A stretch of 64,000 nt of DNA from SZUA-442 sp963792405 (GTDB lineage: Bacteria; Actinomycetota; Acidimicrobiia; Spongiisociales; UBA5794), in the NCBI GenBank assembly GCA_963792405.1, contig CAWBVU010000006.1, forward strand, positions 1,426,001 through 1,490,000. The letters are read 5' to 3'. Under the pieces are notes generated by a model that saw nothing but the letters and a program-made list of their open reading frames with translations, ran no database searches and had not been told where the DNA came from. Every line of letters starts with the position of its first letter. Positions within the stretch are counted from its first letter, which is position 1. Shown here one piece after another: positions 25,291-34,907 of this stretch. A program made the position numbers and the translations under genes.

Positions 25291-26439
25291 GTGTACGGCA
25301 TGGAGGATGACGGGATCTTCGAGCAGCTGTTCAAGTTGCTCCAGTCCTCCGGCCCGGTGAACTGGAAGCTGGCCCGGGAGGTCACCAAGAGCCTCACGGG
25401 ACCCGCCGCCCCGGTCGAGCCGGCGGTCGCCGAGGAGTACCAGGAACTCGCCCACGTCGCCGACATGAGGATCTCGGCGCTCGCGGACCTCCCCTCGCAT
25501 CCATCGGCGGACCTGAACCCGACCGACAGGGCGACGTGGGCCGCGGACAACCAGCAGGCGTTCCGGATCCTCGTCGAGCCCCTCGCCGACAAGCTCGGGG
25601 GGCTCACCGACGCGGCAGGGCCCATCCCCGATCTCGCCGGCATGAGCCAGATGCTCGCCCCACTCGGGCCCGCCCTCCTCGGCATCCAGGCGGGGACGAT
25701 GGTCGGATTCATGGCGCACAGGGCGCTCGGGCAGTTCGACACCGGCATCCCTGCAATGGACCACGACCGGCCCTACGTGATCGTGCCGAACCTCGACGAC
25801 TTCGCCATCGACCACGGTATCGACCACCGGCAGGTTCGCCTGTGGGCCGCACTCCATGAAGTCGCCTTCCACCGGATCATGGCGATCGAGTGGATCCGGG
25901 GACGGTTCGTCGACCTCATCCAGGCGTTCTACGCATCGGTCGACATCGACACCTCGAAGCTGCTCGGCACGCTCACGTCGATGAACGACCCCGAGGAGAT
26001 CCAGAGGATGCTGAGCGACGAGGAGGGAGACCCCTCCCTGCTCATCAAGGGCACCGCGGACCCTGCGCGCCTGGCCGAGCTCCAGGCGTTCACCGCGTTC
26101 CTCGAGGGTTACGCGGATCGCCTGGTTCACCTCGCCGGTGCGGACCTCCTGCCATCGATCGACCGCATCGAATCCGCCTACGACCTCAGGAGGACGGAGC
26201 CCAACCAGGCTGAGCAGTTCCTCCAGCAGTTCGCAGGACTGACCCTCGACCGGTCCCTGGCGAAGGACGCCGCGGCATTCTGCGACGAGGTCGTCGATCG
26301 CTGGGGCGAGGACACCCTCGCCAAGGTCTGGCACGAGCCGACCAACATGCCGACCCTCGACGAGATCCGCGACCCGATCGGGTGGGCGGCGAGGGTCGTG
26401 CTCGACGATGTCGCGTTCGGAGAGGACTCGGACGAGTGA
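25291..26439 (+). CDS. DUF2342/zinc-dependent metalloprotease-like protein
   Basis: A 382-residue helical protein of the actinobacterial DUF2342 family. An HExxH-type motif is present as HEVAFH (about residue 190), and FLEGYADRLVHLAG (about 270) could supply the third ligand. Members are annotated as putative zinc metallopeptidases or F420-associated hydrolases; no activity is established. The mycobacterial homologue lies beside the UPF0182/YlbL pair; here it follows an HtrA-like protease. GTG 25291 has GGAGG upstream; ATG 25300 is possible. Confidence 0.75.
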   Translation: MYGMEDDGIFEQLFKLLQSSGPVNWKLAREVTKSLTGPAAPVEPAVAEEYQELAHVADMRISALADLPSHPSADLNPTDRATWAADNQQAFRILVEPLADKLGGLTDAAGPIPDLAGMSQMLAPLGPALLGIQAGTMVGFMAHRALGQFDTGIPAMDHDRPYVIVPNLDDFAIDHGIDHRQVRLWAALHEVAFHRIMAIEWIRGRFVDLIQAFYASVDIDTSKLLGTLTSMNDPEEIQRMLSDEEGDPSLLIKGTADPARLAELQAFTAFLEGYADRLVHLAGADLLPSIDRIESAYDLRRTEPNQAEQFLQQFAGLTLDRSLAKDAAAFCDEVVDRWGEDTLAKVWHEPTNMPTLDEIRDPIGWAARVVLDDVAFGEDSDE

Positions 26440-26531
26440 CACCCGAGTCGTCGTGATCGGTCCGCTCACGGACCGCTAGCCTCCCGGCCCACGCGCGCAT
26501 GTACCACACGCCATCAACCGGAGGAACTGCC

Positions 26532-26990
26532 ATGCCTGCCGTCATCGGCCAACCCGCCCCCGACTTCGACCTCGTCGATCAGAACAAGAACCGCGTGTCA
26601 CTCGCCGACCTCAGGGGCAAGAAATCCCTCGTGGTCTTCATCCCATTCCCGTTCACGGGTCTCTGCGACGCCGAGGGCTGCGCCCTCAGGGATGGCCTCG
26701 GGCAACTCGACGCACTCGACGCCAACGTCGTCGTGATCACCGCACATGCGGTACCGACCAACGCCAAATGGGCATCCGAGTTCGGCTTCTCCTTTCCCGT
26801 CCTCTCGGACTTCTGGCCCCACGGCGAGGTGATCAAGGCATACGGCGCATTCAACGACACGGTCGGTGCCGCGATGCGGTCGACCTACGTTCTCGATGCC
26901 GACGGGATCGTGAGGGACATCATCGCAACCGAGAGCCTCAGCATCGTTCGCGAGCACGAGGCGCAGGTCGCCGCACTGGCCGCGATCTAG
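26532..26990 (+). CDS. AhpE-type peroxiredoxin
   Basis: A 152-residue thioredoxin-fold peroxidase. The peroxidatic Cys is in PFTGLCDAEGCAL (about residue 45), with a second Cys five residues later. DQNKNRVSLADLRGKKSLVVFIPFPF is the typical N-terminus, and AFNDTVGAAMRSTYVLDADG the conserved Arg region. It reduces hydroperoxides; the reductant is not identifiable here. The ATG at 26532 is preceded by GGAGGAAC; a TAGCCT -10 candidate lies at 26477-26482. Confidence 0.88.
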   Translation: MPAVIGQPAPDFDLVDQNKNRVSLADLRGKKSLVVFIPFPFTGLCDAEGCALRDGLGQLDALDANVVVITAHAVPTNAKWASEFGFSFPVLSDFWPHGEVIKAYGAFNDTVGAAMRSTYVLDADGIVRDIIATESLSIVREHEAQVAALAAI

Positions 26991-27655
26991 CCCGACTCGA
27001 GGCGGTACCCGACGCCCCGTATCGTCACGATGCGGGGCGCGTCCGCGTCCTCCTCGAGCTTGCGGCGCAGCCGTCGGATGTGTTGGTCGAGGCTCTTCGT
27101 GTCGCCCCATCCCAGGCCCCACACCTCGTCGAGGAGGCGGTCCCTGGTCACGATGCGCCCTGCGCGCTCCATGAGCATCGTCATCACCTCGAACTCCTTG
27201 CGGGGGAGGTCGAACGCCAGGTCACCCACGGTCAACTGATACCGATCGGCGTCGAGGGATACGTTCCCGACCGTGATCGTGTCGGCCACCTCGATCGATG
27301 CGGCGCGCCGGGCCACGGCACGGACCCTCGCGATGAGCTCCCTCGCCGAGTACGGCTTCGTCATGTAGTCGTCGGCACCGAGTTCGAGCGCCGCGACGAC
27401 ATCGGATTCGGCAACCTTCGCCGACACGACGATCACGGGAGTGGCGGACTCGGAACGTATCACCCTGAGGACATCGAGTCCCGAGACCGACGGCAACATG
27501 AGATCGAGAAGGACCACGTCGTAGGGACGGCTCCGGAACTCCTTGATCGCTTCCCGCCCGTCGAGGACGGTCGTCGGGCTCATCCCCTCCACCTCGAGGG
27601 CGACACGAAGCGCCTCAACGTAGGCGGGCTCGTCCTCGACGATCAGGACGTTCAC
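26987..27655 (-). CDS. regX3: OmpR/PhoB-family response regulator (RegX3-like)
   Basis: A 222-residue regulator: receiver domain with Asp51 in VVLLDLMLPS and Lys in YMTKPYSAREL, then a winged-helix DNA-binding domain ending in RIVTIRGVGYRLE. The GTG start overlaps the stop codon of the sensor kinase gene (GTGA). The divergent pst operon and a GTTCACC direct repeat upstream of pstS show it is the phosphate-starvation regulator. Confidence 0.9.
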   Translation of the reverse strand: MNVLIVEDEPAYVEALRVALEVEGMSPTTVLDGREAIKEFRSRPYDVVLLDLMLPSVSGLDVLRVIRSESATPVIVVSAKVAESDVVAALELGADDYMTKPYSARELIARVRAVARRAASIEVADTITVGNVSLDADRYQLTVGDLAFDLPRKEFEVMTMLMERAGRIVTRDRLLDEVWGLGWGDTKSLDQHIRRLRRKLEEDADAPRIVTIRGVGYRLESG

Positions 27656-28872
27656 TCGGATTCCTCCTGATGCCCCTGCTCGAGTACGGGGAGCCGAATC
27701 GTGAACGTGGAGCCTTCGCCGACTTCGGAGCTCATCGACACACTACCGCCATGAACCTTGGCGACGTTGCGCACGATGGACAGGCCGAGACCCGTGCCGC
27801 CCGACTCCCTGCTGCGGGCGCGATCGACCCTGAAGAACCGCTCGAAGACCCGGTCGCGGTACCGTGCCGGAATCCCGATGCCGGTGTCCTGCACCTCGAT
27901 CGCAACCCAACCGTCGGCAACGATGGTGGCGTAACGCACCGAACCGCCATCGCCTTTGGCCGCTGTGTAGGCGATCGCGTTGTCGAGGAGGTTGCGGATG
28001 GCCGACGTGACCTGCTCGCCATCTCCTGACACGACGGCGTCGACGACCCCGCCGTCGATGAGGTCGATACCGCGGCGCCTCGCTGAACCCTCAACGGCCG
28101 CCACGGCACCGCTGACGAGATCGGCAAGATGCACCGGGACATGCTCCGTTCCGAGCGACTCCGTCTCGGCGAGCTGGAGGACGTCGTCAACCACCCTCGC
28201 CGCCCTCGCCGCCTCGGACTGGAGACGAGCCGCCAGCCGGACGCGCTGTTCGTCATCCGTCACGTCGGCGAGGGTCTCGGCGAGGAGGGCAAGGGCCCCG
28301 AGGGGCGTCTTGAGCTCATGGCTCGCGTTCGCCACGAAGTCGGTCCTCATGGCATCGACCCTCCGCTTCTCGGAGAGGTCTTCGAGGTACACGACCACGA
28401 CCCGACCGGCACGGCTCCCCGGCTCGGCGGGCAAGGCGGTGAGGGCAAGCACCCGACGATCCGGTTCGTGCACGTCGACCTCCATTCGCTCGACGTCGCC
28501 AGACTGCGCGACCTTTGTCGCCAGAGCTGTGGCCCGCGCCCTCAGCACCGCCCGGTTGCCCTCGCCATCGAGCAGGACCGCAGCCACCGGGTTCGCATAC
28601 GAGATCTCCCCCGAGGACGACAGAAGCGCGATACCGAGCCGTGCACCGTCCAATGCCGCCCGATACGTCGCTTCCGCGGCTCGCGCGTCTCGCGCCTCAC
28701 TTGCGAGGCCGCGGACGCGTGTGGGAGGCGATCCACCGTTCGACACCTCCCCGAGCTCGGCCTCCACGGACCGCAGCGTCCGCGCATCGGCGTCCGCCCT
28801 GCGCCACAGGAGGACGACGGCGACCGCGAGCACGATGACCAACGCGGAAAGGAGGGCGATGGCGATCGTCAC
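27652..28872 (-). CDS. senX3: Sensor histidine kinase (SenX3/PhoR-like)
   Basis: A 406-residue kinase: one N-terminal membrane helix (2-24), a PAS-like domain (about 70-155), H-box NASHELKTPLG (about 195), N-box RNLLDNAIAYT, G1 QDTGIGIP and G2 GGTGLGLSIV. A single helix and no periplasmic loop is typical of SenX3/PhoR kinases that read Pst-PhoU status rather than an external ligand. GTG start at 28872 lies 6 bases after TATGCT (28879-28884), so it is probably leaderless. Confidence 0.9.
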   Translation of the reverse strand: MTIAIALLSALVIVLAVAVVLLWRRADADARTLRSVEAELGEVSNGGSPPTRVRGLASEARDARAAEATYRAALDGARLGIALLSSSGEISYANPVAAVLLDGEGNRAVLRARATALATKVAQSGDVERMEVDVHEPDRRVLALTALPAEPGSRAGRVVVVYLEDLSEKRRVDAMRTDFVANASHELKTPLGALALLAETLADVTDDEQRVRLAARLQSEAARAARVVDDVLQLAETESLGTEHVPVHLADLVSGAVAAVEGSARRRGIDLIDGGVVDAVVSGDGEQVTSAIRNLLDNAIAYTAAKGDGGSVRYATIVADGWVAIEVQDTGIGIPARYRDRVFERFFRVDRARSRESGGTGLGLSIVRNVAKVHGGSVSMSSEVGEGSTFTIRLPVLEQGHQEESE

Positions 28873-28931
28873 ATCCCGAGCATAGGAACACCGGCATCAT
28901 GGTCCACGGCGACCCTGTGCGGGACACGGGA

Positions 28932-28949
28932 GTTCACCCTGAGTTCACC
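28932..28949 (+). promoter_or_regulatory. Pho box: two GTTCACC direct repeats with 11-bp period
   Basis: GTTCACC occurs at 28932-28938 and 28943-28949, separated by one helical turn (11 bp). This is the PhoP/RegX3-type operator described in actinomycetes. It lies 110 bases upstream of the pstS start and about 50 bases upstream of the divergent senX3 promoter, so the regulator may control both. Confidence 0.75.
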
Positions 28950-29058
28950 TCGGGGGACCGTTGCGATCACCTCGCGTCCGTACCTTCACAACGGATCAAC
29001 ACACCGATCGAGGCGTGTCGACGCGCACCGCGCGGACGCACCATGGAGGAGGAAGCCA

Positions 29059-30078
29059 ATGACCAGGTTCCCGAAGTACGCCGCAGTGGCGGTGGCGATG
29101 GCGTTGCTCGTCGCCGCGTGCGGGTCGGATTCCGAAGACGGATCCTCGACGACGGCAGCATCGGGTGGCGCGGGGGGATCGATCTTCATCTCCGGTTCGT
29201 CGACGGTGGAGCCAGTCTCGGCGCTGAACGCCGAGGCATTCAGGGCGCAGAACCCCGATGTCGGTGTCACCGTGGAAGGGCCGGGTACGGGAGACGGGTT
29301 CCAGAAGTTCTGCGCTGGCGAGACTGACATCTCGGACGCGTCGCGCCAGATCAAGGACGAGGAGGTCGAGGCGTGCGCGTCGTCCGGGGTGGAGTTCATC
29401 GAGCTTCGGTTCGCGATCGACGGCCTCTCCGTCATCACCTCCTCGGAGAACACGGCGATCTCGTGCGTGAGCTTCGGCGACCTCTACTCGCTCCTCGGAC
29501 CGGAGTCGATCGGCTTCCGAGCGTGGGCGGCTGCAAACGACCTCGCGTCTGAGATCGACGGCACCAATGCGCCGTACCCAGACCTCGACCTCGTCGTGAC
29601 CGCCCCGGGCGAGGAGTCCGGCACCTACGACTCTTTCGTCGAGCTCGTCATCGAGGACATCGCCGATGAACGAGGGCAGGAAGCAGCGACCCGCCCCGAC
29701 TACACGGCCTCGGCAAACGACAATGTGATCATCGAGGGCATCTCCGGCAGCGACTCCTCCCTGGGCTGGGTCGGCTACGCCTTCTACCTCGCCAACGAGG
29801 ACAAGGTGACGGCGCTCGAGGTCGACGGCGGTGAAGGCTGCGTGGACCCGACCCCAGAGACCATTGCCGATGGCAGCTATCCCATCTCGCGGCCTCTCTT
29901 CATCTATGTGAACAAGGCCAAGGCGGAGGAGAGCGCGGCACTCGCTGCCTACGTCGACTTCTACCTGTCCGACGAAGGGCTCGCAGCGGTCGACCAAGCC
30001 GGCTACGTCCGCCTCGCCGACTACGCGCCCGTTCGGGAGATCTGGGAGAGCCGCACCACCGGCGCTCTGGACTATTGA
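29059..30078 (+). CDS. pstS: Phosphate ABC transporter substrate-binding lipoprotein PstS
   Basis: A 339-residue lipoprotein: signal peptide with lipobox LVAAC (Cys about 20), short Ser/Gly tether, then a PstS fold with the phosphate-binding motifs ISGSSTVEP, DISDASRQIKDEE, and PGEESGTYDSF. It captures phosphate at the cell surface. The ATG at 29059 is preceded by GGAGGAGGAA. Expression should respond to phosphate via the upstream Pho box. A stem-loop lies after the stop codon. Confidence 0.93.
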   Translation: MTRFPKYAAVAVAMALLVAACGSDSEDGSSTTAASGGAGGSIFISGSSTVEPVSALNAEAFRAQNPDVGVTVEGPGTGDGFQKFCAGETDISDASRQIKDEEVEACASSGVEFIELRFAIDGLSVITSSENTAISCVSFGDLYSLLGPESIGFRAWAAANDLASEIDGTNAPYPDLDLVVTAPGEESGTYDSFVELVIEDIADERGQEAATRPDYTASANDNVIIEGISGSDSSLGWVGYAFYLANEDKVTALEVDGGEGCVDPTPETIADGSYPISRPLFIYVNKAKAEESAALAAYVDFYLSDEGLAAVDQAGYVRLADYAPVREIWESRTTGALDY

Positions 30079-30093
30079 GTCGACGAGGGAAGA

Positions 30094-30131
30094 GCGAGGC
30101 GGGGGTGGTGCGCACGGCGCCCCCCCTTCGC
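30094..30131 (+). terminator. Intercistronic stem-loop between pstS and pstC
   Basis: GCGAGG-C-GGGGG (30094-30105) pairs with CCCCC-CTTCGC (30121-30131) apart from one bulge and one G-T pair. Such a structure after the binding-protein gene commonly raises its message level over that of the permease genes. No T-run follows. A TAGCCT hexamer (30133-30138) just after it could be a weak internal promoter for pstC. Confidence 0.45.
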
Positions 30132-30152
30132 CTAGCCTGAGGGAACCCGATC

Positions 30153-31076
30153 ATGGCGACACAGCTGACCCCACGAGACCTCGCCGGAGACCCCAGGCGA
30201 CTCCGCAAGGAGTCCCGTATCAAGGGGCTGTTCGCTGCGGCGGGATTCACATCGATCGCCATCAGCGTCCTGATCATCGTGTCATTGATCGGCGAGGCAT
30301 GGGGATTCGTGTCCGAGGTCGACCTGTCATCCCTGTTCACCATCGGCTGGTTCCCGCGGCGGGGGCTCTTCGACATCCCCACGCTCATCATTGCGACGCT
30401 GCTCATCGCAGGGATCGGCATGGTGGTCGCCATCCCCCTCGGACTCGGCGCCGCGGCCTACCTGTCCGAGTACGCATCGCCGCGGGCGAGGCGATGGCTC
30501 AAGCCCGCCCTCGAGGTGCTCGCGGGCATCCCTTCCGTCGTCCTCGGGTTCTGGGCACTCACCTTCCTCAGCCCTCAGGTCGTACAGCGACTGTTTTCCT
30601 CGGCACAACCCTTCACGATGATGGCGGCGGGGCTCGGCGTCGGTGTCCTGATCACGCCCCTCGTCGCCACGGTGTCCGAGGACGCGATGCGCGCGGTGCC
30701 GCTCGCCCTGCGCGAGGCCTCCTACGGGCTGGGAGCGAACAAGGCCACCACGGTGCGAAGGGTGGTGTTCCCCGGCGCGATCTCCGGCATCGTCGCGTCA
30801 CTCATCCTCGCCCTGTCGAGGGCCATCGGCGAGACGATGATCGTCTTCATGGCGGCAGGTGCCGTCGGCGGCGCCCTACGGACGTGGAACCCGCTCGAGC
30901 CCGGGCAGACGATGACTGCGGCGATCGCCTCACTCGCCACCGGGTCGGACCAGGTCGCAGGGGAGGGCCTGGCGTTCCAGAGCCTCTTCTTCGTCGGGCT
31001 GCTCCTCTTCCTCCTCACGTTGGCGCTCAACTCCCTGAGCAATCGCGTCGTCCGACGATTCCGGGAGGAGTACTGA
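30153..31076 (+). CDS. pstC: Phosphate ABC transporter permease PstC
   Basis: A 307-residue membrane protein with about six helices and the permease signature REASYGLGANKATTVRRVV (residues about 188-206) in the cytoplasmic EAA loop, plus PSVVLGFWAL. With PstA it forms the phosphate channel. The stop codon overlaps the pstA start (TGATG). Confidence 0.93.
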   Translation: MATQLTPRDLAGDPRRLRKESRIKGLFAAAGFTSIAISVLIIVSLIGEAWGFVSEVDLSSLFTIGWFPRRGLFDIPTLIIATLLIAGIGMVVAIPLGLGAAAYLSEYASPRARRWLKPALEVLAGIPSVVLGFWALTFLSPQVVQRLFSSAQPFTMMAAGLGVGVLITPLVATVSEDAMRAVPLALREASYGLGANKATTVRRVVFPGAISGIVASLILALSRAIGETMIVFMAAGAVGGALRTWNPLEPGQTMTAAIASLATGSDQVAGEGLAFQSLFFVGLLLFLLTLALNSLSNRVVRRFREEY

Positions 31077-32035
31077 TGGTTGCCGAGGCGCCTCGAAGGC
31101 CGAGCGCGACCGCCGAGGAGGTCGCCAAGTCCATACGACGGGGCGGTCCGAACTGGGGACCCATGGCGTTCCAGATCCTCCTCCTCACCCTCCTGCTGGC
31201 GTCCTTCCTGATCCTGCTGGTGCTGCTCTCGACGATCATGGTCGACGCCTTCGCCACCTTCCAGACCCGCGGTGTGAGCTTCATCACCGATGGCCTGTCC
31301 CTGAATCCCGAGACCGCAGGCGTCTGGACCGGGATCATCGGCTCGCTCGTCATCGCAGCCGTCGTTGCGGTCCTGGCATTCCCCGTCGGCATCGGTGCAG
31401 CCGTGTACCTCGAGGAATACGCCAGGGACACGACGATCACACGGTTCATCGACACCACCGTGCGGAACCTCGCGGGCGTTCCATCGATCGTGTACGGGCT
31501 CCTCGGCCTCGCCATGTTCGTTCCCTTCGTGAGGGCGATCGGATTGGGGGGTTCGACGGGGGGCAAGAACGTGATCGCAGCTGGCATCACGATGGCGGCG
31601 CTCGTGCTCCCGATCGTGATCATCACCTCCGCCGAGGCAGTCCGTGCCGTGCCGCGTTCGATCCGGGAAGCGGGATTCGGGGTGGGAGCGACCAGGTGGG
31701 AAGTCGTCCGGAGCCACGTGCTGCCCTCTGCCCTCCCCGGCATCCTCACCGGGACGGTTCTCACCCTCGCCAGGGCATTCGGGGAGACGGCCCCGTTGCT
31801 CGTGATCGGCGTCGCGACCGGCTTCTTCGCACCTGCAGCCGACGCATCGCTGATCGATCGCCTGGCAGGCCCCTACACGGCCCTCCCCGTCATCGTGTTC
31901 TCGTGGTCCCGCCAGACGCAGGCGGCGTTCGCCGACACGCTTGCCCCTGCCGCGATCGTCGTGCTGCTCGTCGTGCTGTTCGTCCTGAATGGCTTCGCCA
32001 TCTGGCTCCGTGGCCGCACAGAGAAGAAGTGGTAG
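31076..32035 (+). CDS. pstA: Phosphate ABC transporter permease PstA
   Basis: A 319-residue membrane protein with about six helices. The EAA loop is REAGFGVGATRWEVVRSHVL, preceded by VPSIVYGLLGLAMFV, as in PstA. ATG at 31076, with GGAGGAG seven bases upstream inside pstC; coupled translation with pstC. Confidence 0.93.
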   Translation: MVAEAPRRPSATAEEVAKSIRRGGPNWGPMAFQILLLTLLLASFLILLVLLSTIMVDAFATFQTRGVSFITDGLSLNPETAGVWTGIIGSLVIAAVVAVLAFPVGIGAAVYLEEYARDTTITRFIDTTVRNLAGVPSIVYGLLGLAMFVPFVRAIGLGGSTGGKNVIAAGITMAALVLPIVIITSAEAVRAVPRSIREAGFGVGATRWEVVRSHVLPSALPGILTGTVLTLARAFGETAPLLVIGVATGFFAPAADASLIDRLAGPYTALPVIVFSWSRQTQAAFADTLAPAAIVVLLVVLFVLNGFAIWLRGRTEKKW

Positions 32036-32038
32036 GTC

Positions 32039-32977
32039 ATGACGGATAGCATCGACACCATGAATCCCAATGAACCAGGGGATCACGACGCGACACCCTC
32101 GCTCCATTCCGATCCACCTCCGCCCTCGGGCGATGTTGGGAATGGCCGCGGCGCACGCCGCACAGAGAAGCCACGCGTCACCGGGGGAACGCCGAACGAC
32201 GAGAACCCGGTGATCATCGACCTCGTCGGCCTCAATGTGTACTACGGCGACTTCCACGCAGTGTCCGACGTGAACCTGGAACTGCGACAGAACGAGATCA
32301 CTGCGTTCATCGGGCCCTCGGGGTGTGGCAAGTCCACCGTCCTGCGATGCCTCAACCGGATGAACGACCTGATCGACATCGCGAGGGTCGACGGGAGTGT
32401 CAACTACCACGGTGTGGATCTCTACGGTCCCGGCGTCGACCCCGTCCAGGTCCGGCGCCACATCGGCATGGTCTTCCAGAAGCCGAACCCTTTCCCGAAG
32501 TCCATCTATGACAACGTCGCGTTCGGGCCGAAGATCGCGGGCTTCGATGGCGACCTCGACGACCTCGTGGAGCAGTCCCTGCGCAGGGCGGCGCTGTGGG
32601 ACGAGGTCAAGGACAAGCTCACGGACAGCGCCTACGCCCTGTCCGGCGGCCAGCAACAGCGGCTGTGCATCGCACGGGCGATCGCGACCTCCCCCGACGT
32701 CGTCCTCATGGATGAGCCCGCGTCGGCGTTGGACCCCATCGCCACCTTGCGCATCGAAGAGCTGATGTTCGAACTGAAACAGGAGTACACGATCATCATC
32801 GTGACCCACAACATGCAGCAAGCGGCGCGCGTGTCGGATCGCACTGCGTTCTTCAGCGTCGACATCCATGACGGGGAGCGCACGGGACGTCTCGTGGAGT
32901 TCTCGGAGACCGCCACGATCTTCACCACGCCAGACAAGCAGGAGACCGAGGACTACATCACGGGACGGTTCGGGTGA
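32039..32977 (+). CDS. pstB: Phosphate ABC transporter ATP-binding protein PstB
   Basis: A 312-residue ATPase: Walker A GPSGCGKST (92-100), PstB-specific FQKPNPFPKSIYDNVAFG, signature LSGGQQQRLCIARA, Walker B VVLMDEPASALDP, and H-loop VTHNMQQAARVSD. An extra 55-residue Pro/Asp-rich N-terminal tail precedes the usual PstB start; a later in-frame start is possible (ATG 32060 also lies in the tail). Four bases separate it from pstA. Confidence 0.93.
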   Translation: MTDSIDTMNPNEPGDHDATPSLHSDPPPPSGDVGNGRGARRTEKPRVTGGTPNDENPVIIDLVGLNVYYGDFHAVSDVNLELRQNEITAFIGPSGCGKSTVLRCLNRMNDLIDIARVDGSVNYHGVDLYGPGVDPVQVRRHIGMVFQKPNPFPKSIYDNVAFGPKIAGFDGDLDDLVEQSLRRAALWDEVKDKLTDSAYALSGGQQQRLCIARAIATSPDVVLMDEPASALDPIATLRIEELMFELKQEYTIIIVTHNMQQAARVSDRTAFFSVDIHDGERTGRLVEFSETATIFTTPDKQETEDYITGRFG

Positions 32978-32987
32978 GGGAGACACC

Positions 32988-33659
32988 ATGACGATGAGCC
33001 ATGACAGCGACATCCGACACCACTTCGACGATGAGCTCGACGAGATCCGCACTCGCCTGGTCGACCTCGGCACCCTGGTCCTGTCGAACATCGAGCGCGC
33101 GGGCCGCGCCCTGCTCGAGAACCGCCTCGAGGAGGTCGAGCCGATCAAGGCTGCGGACAAACCGGTGAACGAGGCTTACGAGTCGCTCGAACAGAAGGTC
33201 TTCCAGATCCTCGCTCTGCAACAGCCCGTGGCAACGGACCTCCGATTCCTCGTGGCGTCGACCCGGATCCTGTACGAGATCGAGCGAAGTGGAGACCTCG
33301 CGGTCAACATCGCCAAGCAGCTCGGGCGCCTCGATGGCATTCCCGGGGACCCAGGGCTCCACATCGCCCTCGAGCGGCTCGTCGACGCATCGTCAGCGAT
33401 GTTCGGCCGGGGGGTCGAGGCGCTGGCCACGATGGACCCGGAGATCGGCAGAGCCGCCGAGTCGGAGGACGAGACAACCGACGAGCTGACCAGCAACCTC
33501 TTCTCCGAGGTGACAGCCCGCCAGGACTCGTTGGGCCTCGAACCGGCGGTCGGGCTCTTCTACATCGGTCGGTTCCTCGAGCGCATCGCCGACCACGGTG
33601 TGAACATCGCGCAGGATGTCACCTTCGTCGTCTCCGGGCAGTCACCCGAAGTGCACTGA
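32988..33659 (+). CDS. phoU: Phosphate signalling regulator PhoU
   Basis: A 223-residue helical protein with two PhoU three-helix repeats; DLRFLVASTRILYEIERSGDLAVNIAK and YIGRFLERIADHGVNIAQ are the metal-binding E/DxxxD-type motifs. PhoU links Pst flux to the sensor kinase and prevents runaway phosphate uptake. The ATG at 32988 has GAGGGAG upstream; it is the last gene of the pst operon, 10 bases after pstB. Confidence 0.92.
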   Translation: MTMSHDSDIRHHFDDELDEIRTRLVDLGTLVLSNIERAGRALLENRLEEVEPIKAADKPVNEAYESLEQKVFQILALQQPVATDLRFLVASTRILYEIERSGDLAVNIAKQLGRLDGIPGDPGLHIALERLVDASSAMFGRGVEALATMDPEIGRAAESEDETTDELTSNLFSEVTARQDSLGLEPAVGLFYIGRFLERIADHGVNIAQDVTFVVSGQSPEVH

Positions 33660-33742
33660 CGCCCGTCCCGCTGGCGAGGGCCACCCCGATCCTCCTAGCC
33701 TCCCGCCTCGACCATCCCTGATCGAGCGAGACGCACGCGAGC

Positions 33743-34897
33743 ATGCCGGACAGTCCATCGACCTCATCCCCCATCGTCCGGGCACCCACTCGCAGGCTTC
33801 CCACACCCTGGCGGGCTGCCCTCGTCGTCGCGCTGCTGTACCTCTTCCTCGTCGGCGTCCGTCTGCTCGAGGACGGTGTGAAGGCACTCGGATCCGACAC
33901 TGCGGGCGGGCTCTTCGATGGGATCACGAATCCCTTTGCCGCCCTGTGCGTCGGCATCCTCGCAACGGTCCTGGTCCAGTCCTCGTCGGTGACGACGTCG
34001 ACCATCGTCGGGCTGGTCGCCGCCGGCCAGTTGCCGCTCGACGTCGCGGTGTACATGGTGATGGGCGCCAACATCGGCACGTCGGTCACCAACACGATCG
34101 TGTCACTCGCCTCGGCGCGTCAGACCGATACGTTCCGCCTCGCATTCACTGCCGCCACGATGCACGATTTCTTCAACCTGCTGGCAGTCCTCGTGCTGAT
34201 GCCCCTCGAGATCGCCACGGGATTCCTCCTCGAGACGGCCACGTGGATCTCCTCGCATCTGCCGATCGGGGCGGATGCGACATTCGACTCCCCGATCAAG
34301 TCGGCCGTCAAGTGGGGAGCCGGCCACGTCGAGAGCGTGGTCGAGCTCGTCGTCACGAACCAGAAGATCCTCGGTGGAACCCTCGTCGTGCTCGGCATCG
34401 CCTTCATTTTCGCCACCCTCACGTACATCACGAAGAACATGAAGGTGCTGATTGCCAGCAGGATCGAGTCCTCCCTCAACGCCGTGCTCGCCCGCAGCGG
34501 CGTGGTCGCGATGATGGTCGGCGTCGTCATGACGGTCGCCGTTCAGTCGTCCTCGATCACCACATCGATCCTCGTGCCCCTCGTAGCCTCCGGCATCCTG
34601 CTCGTGAGGAACGCGTATCCCATCACGCTCGGCGCCAACATCGGGACGACCATCACCGCACTGTTAGCCGCCCTCGCCACTGGTACCGCCGACGGGATGA
34701 CCATCGCACTCGTGCATGTCCTGTTCAATGTGATCGGGATCCTCGTCATCTACCCCATCGCCAGCATCAGGTACGTGCCTGTGGCCCTTGCGGAGAAGCT
34801 TGCGGGACTCGCGATGTCCCGCAAGTGGCTCGCGGTCGCGTACGTCCTCGGAGTCTTCATCGCCCTGCCCATCGCGGGTATCGTCGTTTTCAGCTAG
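33743..34897 (+). CDS. Na+/phosphate cotransporter family protein (NptA-like)
   Basis: A 384-residue membrane protein with internal duplication typical of the Na/Pi-II family: VQSSSVTTS and VQSSSITTS, each followed by a GANIGTS/GANIGTT motif. These QSSS segments form the substrate site. It would give low-affinity, sodium-driven phosphate movement beside the high-affinity Pst importer; export cannot be excluded. A TAGCCT -10 candidate lies at 33698-33703. It is followed directly by a PhoU-like gene. Confidence 0.9.
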   Translation: MPDSPSTSSPIVRAPTRRLPTPWRAALVVALLYLFLVGVRLLEDGVKALGSDTAGGLFDGITNPFAALCVGILATVLVQSSSVTTSTIVGLVAAGQLPLDVAVYMVMGANIGTSVTNTIVSLASARQTDTFRLAFTAATMHDFFNLLAVLVLMPLEIATGFLLETATWISSHLPIGADATFDSPIKSAVKWGAGHVESVVELVVTNQKILGGTLVVLGIAFIFATLTYITKNMKVLIASRIESSLNAVLARSGVVAMMVGVVMTVAVQSSSITTSILVPLVASGILLVRNAYPITLGANIGTTITALLAALATGTADGMTIALVHVLFNVIGILVIYPIASIRYVPVALAEKLAGLAMSRKWLAVAYVLGVFIALPIAGIVVFS

Positions 34898-34907
34898 GAG
34901 GTCACCA

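Noticed and set aside
23692..26469. 925-codon open frame opposite the protease genes
   Set aside because: Composition of an antisense shadow; the plus-strand genes have full catalytic motifs.
30722..33160. 812-codon minus-strand open frame across pstA-pstB-phoU
   Set aside because: Covers three strong pst genes on the other strand and has no domain signature.
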